Origin: Verrucomicrobiaceae bacterium
GTDB lineage: Bacteria > Verrucomicrobiota > Verrucomicrobiia > Verrucomicrobiales > Verrucomicrobiaceae
Direction: 5' to 3'
Length of the DNA: 64,000 nt
Assembly: GCA_015075365.1 (NCBI GenBank)
Contig: JABTUN010000001.1
Coordinates: 2,294,001-2,358,000, forward strand
In this document: positions 43,441 through 51,686 of the stretch, in pieces
How positions within the stretch are numbered: position 1 is the first letter of the stretch
How the letters are laid out: each line of letters begins with the position of its first letter
Translations under genes and position numbers: made by a program
Notes under the pieces: generated by a model
What the model was told of the DNA's origin: nothing
Database searches by the model: none
What the model saw: only the letters and a program-made list of their open reading frames with translations

Positions 43441-44709
43441 GTGTCTTTCGTTCTCCGCACCATCGTCTGCCTCCTGTGCGTGTTCCCGCCGCTCCTGCGC
43501 GCGGAGCAATGCCTGGTGTTTGGGGACAGCCTCACCAAGGAGTACGAATTTGAGTTTCCGCTCCTCTTTCGGAACAACCCGGCCTCCTGGCAGGCACGGA
43601 ACTGGATCGAAATCCTGCACCAGCACCGCACGGACTGGTTCGACACCGGCCCATGGGGCAGCTACTCGATCGGTGACCCACGAATCGCCGGACACCGGCA
43701 CAACTGGGCCTTTCCCGGCGCCACCACCGGCGACATCCGGAACCAACTGACCAGTTTCTACAGCGCCCTCTGGCGCGGCACCCTCGAAAACCAGCTCCGC
43801 AATGATGTGGAGCGCGTCGTCATCTTCGCCGGCGGCAATGACGCCGACAGTTACTATGCCAATCTCTACAACGGCCTCGTCGGGCCCGAGGTCACCAACA
43901 CGACCTTGGCGAATCTGCAATGGCTCGTGAACTATGTGCGCACGGTGAACGCCTCCCTGCCCATCGTGCTGGTGAGCGTGCCGCATGTCGGCTGCACCCC
44001 GCAGGTGCAGCAGGGCTACCCCACCGATCCGGTGAAAACCGCCCGCGTCACCGCCGCCATGGACGCGCTGAACGCCAGCCTCGCCGCCTGGGCGCAGTCA
44101 CAGGGCATCGGCTTCGTGCCGGAAGTCTATGAATTTACGAAGGCCATCATCACCCAGCCGTTCCGCATCCGCGGGATCGAGTTTTACCGGGTCGCGGACG
44201 CTGATTCGCGCGTGCGCTATGTCTTTAGCGGGGATGGTTTTCATCCCGGCACCTGCGCGCACACCAAGATCGCCCAGTGGGTGGTGAACGCCTTCCAGGC
44301 ACGCTACCCCGGCACTCCCATGAACCGGCTCGATGACCGCTACATCGTCACGCAGGTTCTAGGGCTCGATCCGGCCATCCCCTTCACGGAGTGGATGGCC
44401 GCGCAAGGCATCACAGGCGGCTTTGCCGATGATTTTGACCGTGATGGAACCGCCAACGGCCTGGAGTTCGCGCTGGACCAGCCCGTGCTGCCGCTGCCGG
44501 TGATGGAAAACGGCACGCTCACGATGACGTGGCGGCCGCGTGATGTTTTCGCCGAATGGGGCCTGCTCAAGGTCCAGTCCGGCCCGGATCTGGGTTCGTG
44601 GTTCGATGTCCCGGTGGACCAGACCACCGCCAACCCGGATGGCAGCCTCACCGTGCGCCTCACAACGCCGGGTCATCGCTTCCTGCGCCTGCATGCCACC
44701 GGCGGCTGA
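43441..44709 (+). CDS. Exported SGNH/GDSL hydrolase with verrucomicrobial C-terminal tail
   Basis: The 422-residue protein starts at GTG 43441 with a signal peptide (to LLRA, 21). SGNH blocks are FGDSLT (27-32), a glycine in block II, GGND (about 139-142) and DGFHPG (about 264-269) for the Asp-His pair. It would de-esterify sugars or lipids. The last 100 residues (FADDFDRDGTANGLEFALDQ, then a beta sandwich) are a secreted-protein tail seen in verrucomicrobia. It is the last gene of the cluster and may not be functionally linked to it. Confidence 0.85.
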   Translation: MSFVLRTIVCLLCVFPPLLRAEQCLVFGDSLTKEYEFEFPLLFRNNPASWQARNWIEILHQHRTDWFDTGPWGSYSIGDPRIAGHRHNWAFPGATTGDIRNQLTSFYSALWRGTLENQLRNDVERVVIFAGGNDADSYYANLYNGLVGPEVTNTTLANLQWLVNYVRTVNASLPIVLVSVPHVGCTPQVQQGYPTDPVKTARVTAAMDALNASLAAWAQSQGIGFVPEVYEFTKAIITQPFRIRGIEFYRVADADSRVRYVFSGDGFHPGTCAHTKIAQWVVNAFQARYPGTPMNRLDDRYIVTQVLGLDPAIPFTEWMAAQGITGGFADDFDRDGTANGLEFALDQPVLPLPVMENGTLTMTWRPRDVFAEWGLLKVQSGPDLGSWFDVPVDQTTANPDGSLTVRLTTPGHRFLRLHATGG

Positions 44710-44803
44710 TGCGGGGGGCGGGGAAAATAAACAACGATTCATCCGCGCACGGCGGCCGCTGTCACACGGGACAGGTTGGATGTTGGAATCATGACCCCTT
44801 TTG

Positions 44804-44906
44804 TCCGCCATGCCCCGCCGTCTGGTCGCAGATTCCTCCTGCGTGCCACGGTTTGGGAGGACCGCGCCATGCAGTTCATGCACCGCTGCGGCGGGGCATC
44901 GGCGGA
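44804..44906. repeat. Long inverted repeat in a 254-base gene-free gap
   Basis: ATGCCCCGCCG (44810-44820) pairs exactly with CGGCGGGGCAT (44889-44899). With one bulged base the arms extend through TCCGCC (44804-44809) and GGCGGA (44901-44906). It could be a terminator for the SGNH gene or a small non-autonomous element. No target duplication is evident, and no gene was found in 44710-44963. Confidence 0.55.
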
Positions 44907-44963
44907 TGAGCACTCTTGGCCTCAAGGCGGCGTCAGGAGACCACATTCAGCCCGCCCGGCCGC

Positions 44964-46352
44964 ATGAAAGCACTGATCGATGAGATGCTGCGTGGATTCA
45001 GCCGCTTGCTCATGGTGGAGCATCGCGGCACGGGCCTGTGCGTGCTGGCAGGACTGGCCTGTCTTTCGGTCGGGACGGCCCTGCTTTCCTTCACGGGCGC
45101 GCTGGTGGTCTCCGCGGTTGCGCGATGGCGGTCACGGGACATGGACTTGCGCGAATCCGGGCTGCTGGCCGTCAACGGAGTGCTTTTGGGCGTCTTGTGG
45201 CTGTTGCTGCCTCATGTGACTGTCTGGCCGCGCGTACTGGGCGTGGTGGCGGGTGGTGGCCTGATCGCATGGTTTGCCCCGCCCTCAACATCCCGACTTG
45301 GAACGGGAAGCCGCGTCGCAGCCTGGGAGCTGCCTGGCCTGCCCGCCGGGATCATGGCCTGGATTGCGCTGCTGTTGCTCCAGATTGGCGGATTTCATGA
45401 CGCGGAGCTTTCCGCAGGCATGCGCGCGCTGGCCGCCGGCAGGTTCGAGGAGGCTGAAAAGCATTTCCTCGGCACGGCGGTGCGCTCCGACCTCGCCGAG
45501 GCGCATCGTTGCGCCGGACTGGGCTGGAGCTTGCACCGCCGGGGAGACCAGGCCGGGGCACAGGTGGCCTTTTCCCGTGCTCTATCGCTCGATACCGGCA
45601 TCGCGGCCGCCTTTGATGGTTTGGGGTGGAGCCGCCTGCGGCAGGGGCGTGTGGACGAGGCGGCGCTTGCCTTTCGACGCGCGGTCTCCGTGGACGGCTT
45701 TCACCACACGGCACGAGCGGGGCTGGCCTCCTGCGCGTTGGAGGCGGGGCACCGTGAGGAGGCGCTTCATCATTTCACCATGGCAGCCCTGTGCGCGCCG
45801 TTTTCGGCACCAGCCTTCGCCGGGCTGGCCGCCGCGCTGCCGGTGGGCCACGACATGATCCGCCGTGCCGCGCTGGCGTGGAGCGGCATCCTGACCCGCC
45901 ACGCACCACCAGGGATCGGTTCCGTTTCGATGCGGGTGCTCCTCTGCGGCCTTTGTTTTGTCATCGGCGCGTGGTGGAGCGCATGTGGAAGCGCCGGGAT
46001 GCTCGTGGCCGCGGCAGTGAGCTGCGCCGCCTGCTCCACCTGGCTGCAGGCTCGCCTGGATCCCATGCTCTTCTGCAACATCGCGGGGCTGTTCCTGGTG
46101 TCCGGCCCTCCGCGCTGGAGGAAATGCCTGGCATTGCTGCCGGCCACGGCCTTTTTCACCATTGACCATGCTCCGCTGGAGGAATGGTTGCTCTCTGCCG
46201 CCCTGCTGCCCCTGCTGCTCCCGTTTCATCTCGCGCTGCTCGCCACCCGGCTGGTGCCGGGCCTCGTGCGCGGCCTGACAGGACCCCGCCCTGTCCTCCG
46301 CCTCTCCGTGATGACGCGCATGCTCAGGCGAAGAAGGATCGAAACGCGATGA
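44964..46352 (+). CDS. Urea-transporter-like membrane protein interrupted by TPR repeats
   Basis: The 462-residue protein starts MKALIDEMLRGFSRLLMVEH, resembling the urea-transporter start (LRGxxQVxF). Several helices follow, including SGLLAVNGVLLGVLWLLLP, which resembles the family G-x-N-G-x-L-x-G block. The centre (about 160-290) has three TPR-like helical pairs (FEEAEKHFLGTAVRSDLAEAH). A second membrane half follows (about 305-440). No ammonia or urease gene is nearby. The fold call rests on pattern resemblance and is tentative. Confidence 0.5.
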   Translation: MKALIDEMLRGFSRLLMVEHRGTGLCVLAGLACLSVGTALLSFTGALVVSAVARWRSRDMDLRESGLLAVNGVLLGVLWLLLPHVTVWPRVLGVVAGGGLIAWFAPPSTSRLGTGSRVAAWELPGLPAGIMAWIALLLLQIGGFHDAELSAGMRALAAGRFEEAEKHFLGTAVRSDLAEAHRCAGLGWSLHRRGDQAGAQVAFSRALSLDTGIAAAFDGLGWSRLRQGRVDEAALAFRRAVSVDGFHHTARAGLASCALEAGHREEALHHFTMAALCAPFSAPAFAGLAAALPVGHDMIRRAALAWSGILTRHAPPGIGSVSMRVLLCGLCFVIGAWWSACGSAGMLVAAAVSCAACSTWLQARLDPMLFCNIAGLFLVSGPPRWRKCLALLPATAFFTIDHAPLEEWLLSAALLPLLLPFHLALLATRLVPGLVRGLTGPRPVLRLSVMTRMLRRRRIETR

Positions 46353-46437
46353 CTTGCAGCGCGACGCCTGCTGCCAGCATCACGCCAAAAAGCGCTGGCA
46401 CGTCCTTTTGCCATCGCCTTCATGCCGTATGTCCCAT

Positions 46438-47217
46438 ATGCAGCTCACCTTTCTCGGCACCGGCACCTCTGTCGGCATCCCGGTGATCGGCTGTGACTGC
46501 GCGGTGTGCCGAAGCACCGACCCGCATGACAAGCGCCTGCGCTGCTCCGTCTATGTCGAGACGCCGGAGTGCGCCTTCGTCGTCGATACCGGGCCGGATT
46601 TCCGCACGCAATGTCTGCGGGAAAACATCCGCCGCCTCGACGCCGCGATCTACACGCATCCGCACATGGACCACCTCACCGGATTCGACGAGCTGCGGCG
46701 TTTCACGGTCGAAATCGATCACTACATGCCCATTTACGCCACGCCGGACTGCCTCGCCGTGTTGGAACGCATGTTTTTCTATGCCTTCAACGGCGAGAAC
46801 CGCTACCGCGGCTACTTGAAACCGTTTCCAAAGCCCGTTCATGGCCCGTTCCATCTCGGTGAGACCACCGTCACACCGCTGCCCGTGCTGCACGGGAAGG
46901 TGACGACCATCGGCTACCTCTTCACCCGCGGCGGCAAAAAACTCTGCGCCTACATCCCGGATGCCAAGACGATCAGCGACGAAGCCATGCAGGCGATGCA
47001 AGGCGTCGATACGCTCATCCTCGACGCCCTACGCCACACGCCGCATCCCACGCATCTGAACTTTGAGGAGTCCCTCGCCATCCAGCGCCAGCTCCAGCCG
47101 CGCCAGACCTGGTTCACCCACATCCAGTGCGAGATCATGCACTCCGTCGAAGACCCGAAACTGCCGCCGGGGGTGAACATCGCGTATGACGGGCTCAAAC
47201 TCGCGTGGGAGACATGA
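46438..47217 (+). CDS. Metallo-beta-lactamase-fold hydrolase, PhnP-like
   Basis: The 259-residue protein opens MQLTFLGTGTSVGIPVIGCDC followed by AVC, a cysteine arrangement of the PhnP branch. It has the metal motif THPHMDH (about 75-81) and later histidines in LPVLHGK and FTHIQCEI. PhnP hydrolyses cyclic phosphate diesters of ribose; related enzymes act on other phosphodiesters or cofactors. No other phosphonate genes are here, so the substrate is open. ATG 46438 is used; ATG 46429 would add three residues. Confidence 0.88.
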   Translation: MQLTFLGTGTSVGIPVIGCDCAVCRSTDPHDKRLRCSVYVETPECAFVVDTGPDFRTQCLRENIRRLDAAIYTHPHMDHLTGFDELRRFTVEIDHYMPIYATPDCLAVLERMFFYAFNGENRYRGYLKPFPKPVHGPFHLGETTVTPLPVLHGKVTTIGYLFTRGGKKLCAYIPDAKTISDEAMQAMQGVDTLILDALRHTPHPTHLNFEESLAIQRQLQPRQTWFTHIQCEIMHSVEDPKLPPGVNIAYDGLKLAWET

Positions 47218-47220
47218 GCG

Positions 47221-48828
47221 ATGCGTTTTTTCTTTCTCCAGCCGAAGTGTTTAGTGCGTGGTGCTCAGTGCTTGGTTCAGACGCTAAGCACTGAGCACTA
47301 CGCGCTGATTACTTTCTTCCTCACGCTGCCCGCCGCTCTCCACGCGCAGTTCGACGCCCCCTGGGAGCCCGCCGCGGAGACAGTCGTCGTGTACAACCCG
47401 CAGTTCCCCGGCTCGCAGGCCCTCGCACGCGAATACGCGCAGAAACGCCTCATCCCGGCGGATCGTGTCATCGGCCTCGACTGCCCGCAGACGGACTCGA
47501 TGAGCCGCGCGGAATACAACCGCCAGCTCCGCGAGCCGCTGCGGCAGATTTTCACCGCGAAACGCTGGTGGACGCCCGACCCCGAGAGCAAGGCTCCCGC
47601 CGCCAGCGGCGTTGCGCGCTCCGGCATCCGCGTGCTCGTGCTCATGCGCGGCCTTCCCTTTCAAATCCGCCGCGAGCGCGAGAATCCGCAGGCGCAGAAG
47701 GAGGACGAGGCCAGCGTGGACTCGGAGCTCACTCTGCTCGCCATGAACGAGCCGCCTACCGAGGGCGCGCTGAAAAACCCGTATTACGAGGCCGGCGTGC
47801 GGCTGCCGCGCTTCACCCGTGCGCCCGGTTTGCTGCTCACCGGCCGTCTGGACGGCCCCAGCGATGACATCGTGCGCCGCATGATGGATGATGCGATCCA
47901 TGCGGAGGAAAACGGTCTCCACGGCCGCGCCGTCATCGACCTCGCGCTCAAGACGGACGCCTACAAAGAGGGCGAGCAATGGCTCCATGCCAGCGCCGCC
48001 CTGCTTCAGCGCAACGGCATCCCGCTCTTCATCGACCGCTCCGCGCCCGTGCTGCGCGATCACTGGCCGCTGCCGGACACCATTCTCTATTTCGGCTGGT
48101 ACACGACCGACATCACCGGCGCGCTCGCCTCGCCGGAGTTTCAATTCAAGCGCGGAGCCGTCGCCTGCCATCTGCATTCGTTCAGCGCCGCCGCCTTGCG
48201 CGATGGCACAAAGAACTGGACCGGCCCGCTGCTCTCGAAAGGCGCGGCGGCCACCTTTGGCAATGTCTTCGAGCCCTACCTCTCCCTCACTGTCCACTTT
48301 GATCTCCTCAACAAGCGCCTGCTGGAGGGATTCACGCTCGCCGAGGCCGCCTGGTCCGCCACACCCGCGCTGTCGTGGATGAACGTCGTGCTTGGCGATC
48401 CGTTGTATCGCCCCTTTGCCAAAACCGGCGGCTCCAGCCTCGGCAGCGCCGAAATCCGCGACTACCTGCTCTATCAAGGTGCCGCGCGGCGTTCGCCGCT
48501 CGATCCCGACGCCGCCATCAAGACCACCATCACCGCCCTCGCGGAGAAACGCAAAAGCGCGCACCTTCTCGAACTCACCGCGCTGCTCTCCGCCCTCCAA
48601 AACAAGCACACCGAGGCCATCGACCTCCTCGACCACGCCGAGGCGCTCGCCACCACGCCCGCCGACCGCGTGCGCCTCCGCCTCTACCGCGCCGAGATGC
48701 TCCGCCGCGATGACAAACCCCAAACCGCCGCCGAACTCCTCAAAAACCTACTCCAGGATGAAACCGTGAAGAATGAACCCTCCGCCAAGGCTGCGGAGTC
48801 GATGCTGCGGGAGCTGGGCGGGATGTAA
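47221..48828 (+). CDS. TIGR03790 family exported protein
   Basis: The 535-residue protein contains the family core: ETVVVYNPQFPGSQALAREYAQ and KRLIPADRVIGLDCP, RVLVLMRGLPFQIR, LLLTGRLDGPSDDIVRRM and DTILYFGWYTTD. The C-terminal 110 residues add TPR-like helices. Function is unknown; the family is found in planctomycetes and verrucomicrobia. The start is three bases after the previous stop. Its leader (MRFFFLQPKCLVRGAQCLVQ) is encoded by a strong hairpin, so translation may be structure-dependent or may begin later. Confidence 0.9.
   Translation: MRFFFLQPKCLVRGAQCLVQTLSTEHYALITFFLTLPAALHAQFDAPWEPAAETVVVYNPQFPGSQALAREYAQKRLIPADRVIGLDCPQTDSMSRAEYNRQLREPLRQIFTAKRWWTPDPESKAPAASGVARSGIRVLVLMRGLPFQIRRERENPQAQKEDEASVDSELTLLAMNEPPTEGALKNPYYEAGVRLPRFTRAPGLLLTGRLDGPSDDIVRRMMDDAIHAEENGLHGRAVIDLALKTDAYKEGEQWLHASAALLQRNGIPLFIDRSAPVLRDHWPLPDTILYFGWYTTDITGALASPEFQFKRGAVACHLHSFSAAALRDGTKNWTGPLLSKGAAATFGNVFEPYLSLTVHFDLLNKRLLEGFTLAEAAWSATPALSWMNVVLGDPLYRPFAKTGGSSLGSAEIRDYLLYQGAARRSPLDPDAAIKTTITALAEKRKSAHLLELTALLSALQNKHTEAIDLLDHAEALATTPADRVRLRLYRAEMLRRDDKPQTAAELLKNLLQDETVKNEPSAKAAESMLRELGGM
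47252..47307. repeat. 22-pair hairpin encoding part of a signal peptide
   Basis: GTGCTCAGTGCTT (47261-47273) pairs exactly with AAGCACTGAGCAC (47286-47298), leaving a 12-base loop. The stem continues outward for nine more pairs, six Watson-Crick and three GU. AGTGC words repeat within the arms. The hairpin lies 31 bases after the start codon of the TIGR03790 gene. Confidence 0.9.
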
Positions 48829-48833
48829 AGGTC

Positions 48834-48906
48834 GTGAGAAGTAAGAAGTAAGACATTAGAAGTCCTCTTTCCGACCACTTCTCACCTTTCACTTCTAACT
48901 TCTCAC
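48834..48906. repeat. Word-repeat hairpin: AGAAGT copies facing ACTTCT copies
   Basis: GTGAGAAGT (48834-48842) has exact inverse partners ACTTCTCAC at 48877-48885 and 48898-48906. AGAAGT occurs at 48837, 48844 and 48858, and ACTTCT at 48877, 48891 and 48898. The structure fills the whole gap between the TIGR03790 gene and the permease gene, so alternative stems are possible. Confidence 0.9.
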
Positions 48907-48914
48907 CTCACCTT

Positions 48915-50210
48915 ATGCCCGGCCTCCCCCACCACCTCGCCCGTTTCAGCATGCTGCTCGTGCTGGGGCTGCTGTGCGCGTTTTTCAGCGTGGTGACGCG
49001 GACGGAGCAGTTCCCGCAGGATGCGGCGGCGGCGCGGGAGATCGCGGCGCAGATCGGCAAGGACGCGCGGGTGATGATCGCGGTGCGCGCGCAGCCAGAG
49101 GACGCGGTGTTTGAAGAAGCGCTGAAAAAAGAGCTGGGAACGCGTGTCTTGGAAAGCGTGCGTGGCGAGCCGCGCGACGCACGCCAGGCACTGAACCGCG
49201 CGGCGGCGGCTGGCGGGCTGGATTTCATCGTGGGTAATCACGTCACGGCCGCGTGGCTCGTGTTCGAGGACCTGGGGGCGGATTTTCCGGCACTGAGGGA
49301 CACGCGCATTCTCAAACCGGCCAGCCGCGTGTGGCCGGTCTTCCTGACACGCGAGAATCTGCTCAACATCGCCAGCCAGATCGCGGTGATCGCCATTCTC
49401 GCGATCGGCATGACGATCGTCGTCATCACCGGCGGCATTGATTTGAGCACGGGCAGCCTGCTGGCGCTCTCCGCTGTCGTGACGGCGTTGCTGATGCGTG
49501 ATGCGTTCGCTGGCGCGGAATCCACCACGATGCAGATGATCCTCGCGGCCTTGGGAGGCATCGCCGTGTGCGCGGCGGCCGGTTTGGCGAACGGTGCCAT
49601 CATCACCGGCCTCGGCATGCCTCCGTTCATCGTCACGCTCGCCATGATGCTCATCGGCAGCGGCCTGGCGTATCGTCTGGCGGATAATCAGAGCGTCTAT
49701 CAGGTGCCGGAGTTGTTTGTGTGGCTCGGACGCGGCGCGGATTTGGCCGGTGTTCCGAACGCGGTCATGCTGATGCTGCTGCTGTATGTCGCCGCGCATG
49801 TCGTGATGACGCAAACCGCGCTCGGCAGGCATTTTTACGCCGTCGGGGGCAATCGCGAGGCCGCGCTCGTCTCCGGCGTGCCGGTGCGGCGTGTCACGCT
49901 TGTCGCGTACACGCTTTGCGGACTGCTTGCGGGCCTGGGCGGCGTGGTGATGGCCTCGCAGCTCAAAAGCGGCTCCGGCACCTTCGGCGCGAAGTACGAG
50001 CTGTATGCCATCGCCGCCGCCGTGGTGGGCGGCACCAGCCTCAGCGGCGGACGCGGAACGATGGCCGGCACGCTCGTCGGCGCCTTCATCATCGCCGTCA
50101 TTCAAAACGGCATGAACCTCACCAACATCGAGAGCAACACGCAGAACATCGTCCTCGGCCTCGTCATCCTCGCCGCCGTGGCAATGGACCGCCGCGCCGC
50201 AAGGGCATGA
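48915..50210 (+). CDS. Ribose-type ABC permease with large periplasmic insert
   Basis: The 431-residue protein has one N-terminal helix (11-27), then about 120 mostly soluble residues (30-150) containing a flavodoxin-like alternation (DARVMIAVRAQ, GLDFIVGNHV). The RbsC core follows with ITGGIDLSTGS (171-181) and VVGGTSLSGGRGTM near the end. The insert is absent from the permease at 4608 and may be a built-in ligand-sensing segment. No binding protein or ATPase is adjacent. Confidence 0.88.
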   Translation: MPGLPHHLARFSMLLVLGLLCAFFSVVTRTEQFPQDAAAAREIAAQIGKDARVMIAVRAQPEDAVFEEALKKELGTRVLESVRGEPRDARQALNRAAAAGGLDFIVGNHVTAAWLVFEDLGADFPALRDTRILKPASRVWPVFLTRENLLNIASQIAVIAILAIGMTIVVITGGIDLSTGSLLALSAVVTALLMRDAFAGAESTTMQMILAALGGIAVCAAAGLANGAIITGLGMPPFIVTLAMMLIGSGLAYRLADNQSVYQVPELFVWLGRGADLAGVPNAVMLMLLLYVAAHVVMTQTALGRHFYAVGGNREAALVSGVPVRRVTLVAYTLCGLLAGLGGVVMASQLKSGSGTFGAKYELYAIAAAVVGGTSLSGGRGTMAGTLVGAFIIAVIQNGMNLTNIESNTQNIVLGLVILAAVAMDRRAARA

Positions 50211-50252
50211 TCGGCGGCAGAGCGCGGCCTTTCGACGCGTAGGTAGTGCCGC

Positions 50253-51644
50253 ATGAAAAGCCATCTCCTTCTCCTCACCCTGGCAGTCCTCTCCAGCGTC
50301 TCCGCCGCCGAATTCCGTGCCGGCGCGGCCACCAGCAACATCACGCCGGAGCTTGGCAGCTCGATCAACGGCGGCTTTCAGGACGGGAAGGCGGCCTTTA
50401 TCCATGACGAGCTGCATGCCCGCTGCCTCGCGCTTGATGACGGTAAAACGAAGCTGGTTTTCGTTGTCGCAGACAGTTGTGTGATCGGTCGTGGCATCTT
50501 TGACGAGGCGAAGAAGATGGTGAACGAGGCCGCGGGGCTGCCGATGGAGAACATGATGATGTCCGCCACGCATTCGCACTCCTGCGGCACCCTGCAGGCC
50601 GTGGGTCAAAGTGAGCCGAACCCGATGTATCAGCGTTTTGTGGCGCGACGCATCGCCGATGGCGTGCGCTGCGCCTTGAACAACCTCGCCCCGGCGAAAA
50701 TCGGCCACGGCAGCGCCTCGGTGCCGCATCAGGTCTTCAACCGTCGCTGGAAAATGAAGCCCGGCACCATCCCGCCCACGCCGCTCGGTGTGACCACCGA
50801 TCAGGTGAAGACGAATCCCGGCATCAACAACCCAGGCCTTGTCGAACCCGCCGGCCCCACCGATCCCGAAGTCGCCTTCATCAGTGTGCAATCGGTGGAT
50901 GGCAAACCCATCGCCCTGCTGGCGAATTATTCGCTGCATTACGTCGGCGGAGTCGGTCCCGGTCACATCTCGGCAGACTACTTTGGCGCGTTTGCAGTGA
51001 AGATCGGCCGGTTGCTCGGCGCGGGGCCGGAATTCGTCGGCATCATGTCAAACGGCACGAGCGGTGACATCAACAACATCGACTTCCGCGGCGGTCAGGA
51101 GAAGCAGCCGCCTTATGGCCGCATCCAGATCGTCGCGAACGATGTCGCGCAGGCCGTGGCGGCTGCCGTGAAGAATGTGAAGCATCAAGATTCGGTGCCG
51201 CTCGCGGTCGCGCAGAAGGAAATCGAGCTGGGTTTGCGCATTCCGAACAAGAACGAGGTCGAAAAGGCCCGCGAAGTGATGAAGGGCTCCAAGCTCTTCC
51301 CGCGCATGGAAACGATGGAGCAGGTCTATGCGCGTGAAACCGTGCTGCTGGCCGATTTTCCCGCGAAAGTCTCCGCGCCGCTGCAAATCATAAAAATCGG
51401 CGATCTGCACGTCTCCGCGATTCCGGCCGAGGTTTTCGTCGAGATCGGCCTGGAGCTGAAAAAGCGCCACTCACCCACCTTCACTGTCTCGCTGGCCAAT
51501 GCCTACCACGGCTACCTGCCCACGCCGGAGCATCATGCGCTCGGCGGCTACGAAACCTGGCGCGCACGATCCAGTTGTCTCGAAGTGGATGCCTCCACAA
51601 AGATTGTCACAGGCTTGGAGGAGCTGTTTGAAAAGCTGAAGTGA
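50253..51644 (+). CDS. Exported neutral/alkaline ceramidase-family protein
   Basis: The 463-residue protein has a signal peptide (to VSAAE) and neutral-ceramidase N-terminal blocks: RAGAATSNITPELGSSINGG, DELHARCLALDDG, SATHSHSCGT (zinc histidines) and MSNGTSGDINN. The C-terminal Ig-like domain of true ceramidases is shortened. It would hydrolyse an amide or ester of lipid-like substrates outside the membrane; many planctomycete homologues have unknown substrates. It is 42 bases after the permease gene and may belong to the same unit. Confidence 0.88.
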   Translation: MKSHLLLLTLAVLSSVSAAEFRAGAATSNITPELGSSINGGFQDGKAAFIHDELHARCLALDDGKTKLVFVVADSCVIGRGIFDEAKKMVNEAAGLPMENMMMSATHSHSCGTLQAVGQSEPNPMYQRFVARRIADGVRCALNNLAPAKIGHGSASVPHQVFNRRWKMKPGTIPPTPLGVTTDQVKTNPGINNPGLVEPAGPTDPEVAFISVQSVDGKPIALLANYSLHYVGGVGPGHISADYFGAFAVKIGRLLGAGPEFVGIMSNGTSGDINNIDFRGGQEKQPPYGRIQIVANDVAQAVAAAVKNVKHQDSVPLAVAQKEIELGLRIPNKNEVEKAREVMKGSKLFPRMETMEQVYARETVLLADFPAKVSAPLQIIKIGDLHVSAIPAEVFVEIGLELKKRHSPTFTVSLANAYHGYLPTPEHHALGGYETWRARSSCLEVDASTKIVTGLEELFEKLK

Positions 51645-51686
51645 CGGACGATTAAAATCGCGCTTCGCCCACGTTCTTTTTTTCCG

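Noticed and set aside
48834..48906. CRISPR-like interpretation of the AGAAGT/ACTTCT repeats
   Set aside because: Units are six to nine bases with irregular short spacing and inverted orientation, unlike CRISPR repeats of 24-40 bases with constant spacers.
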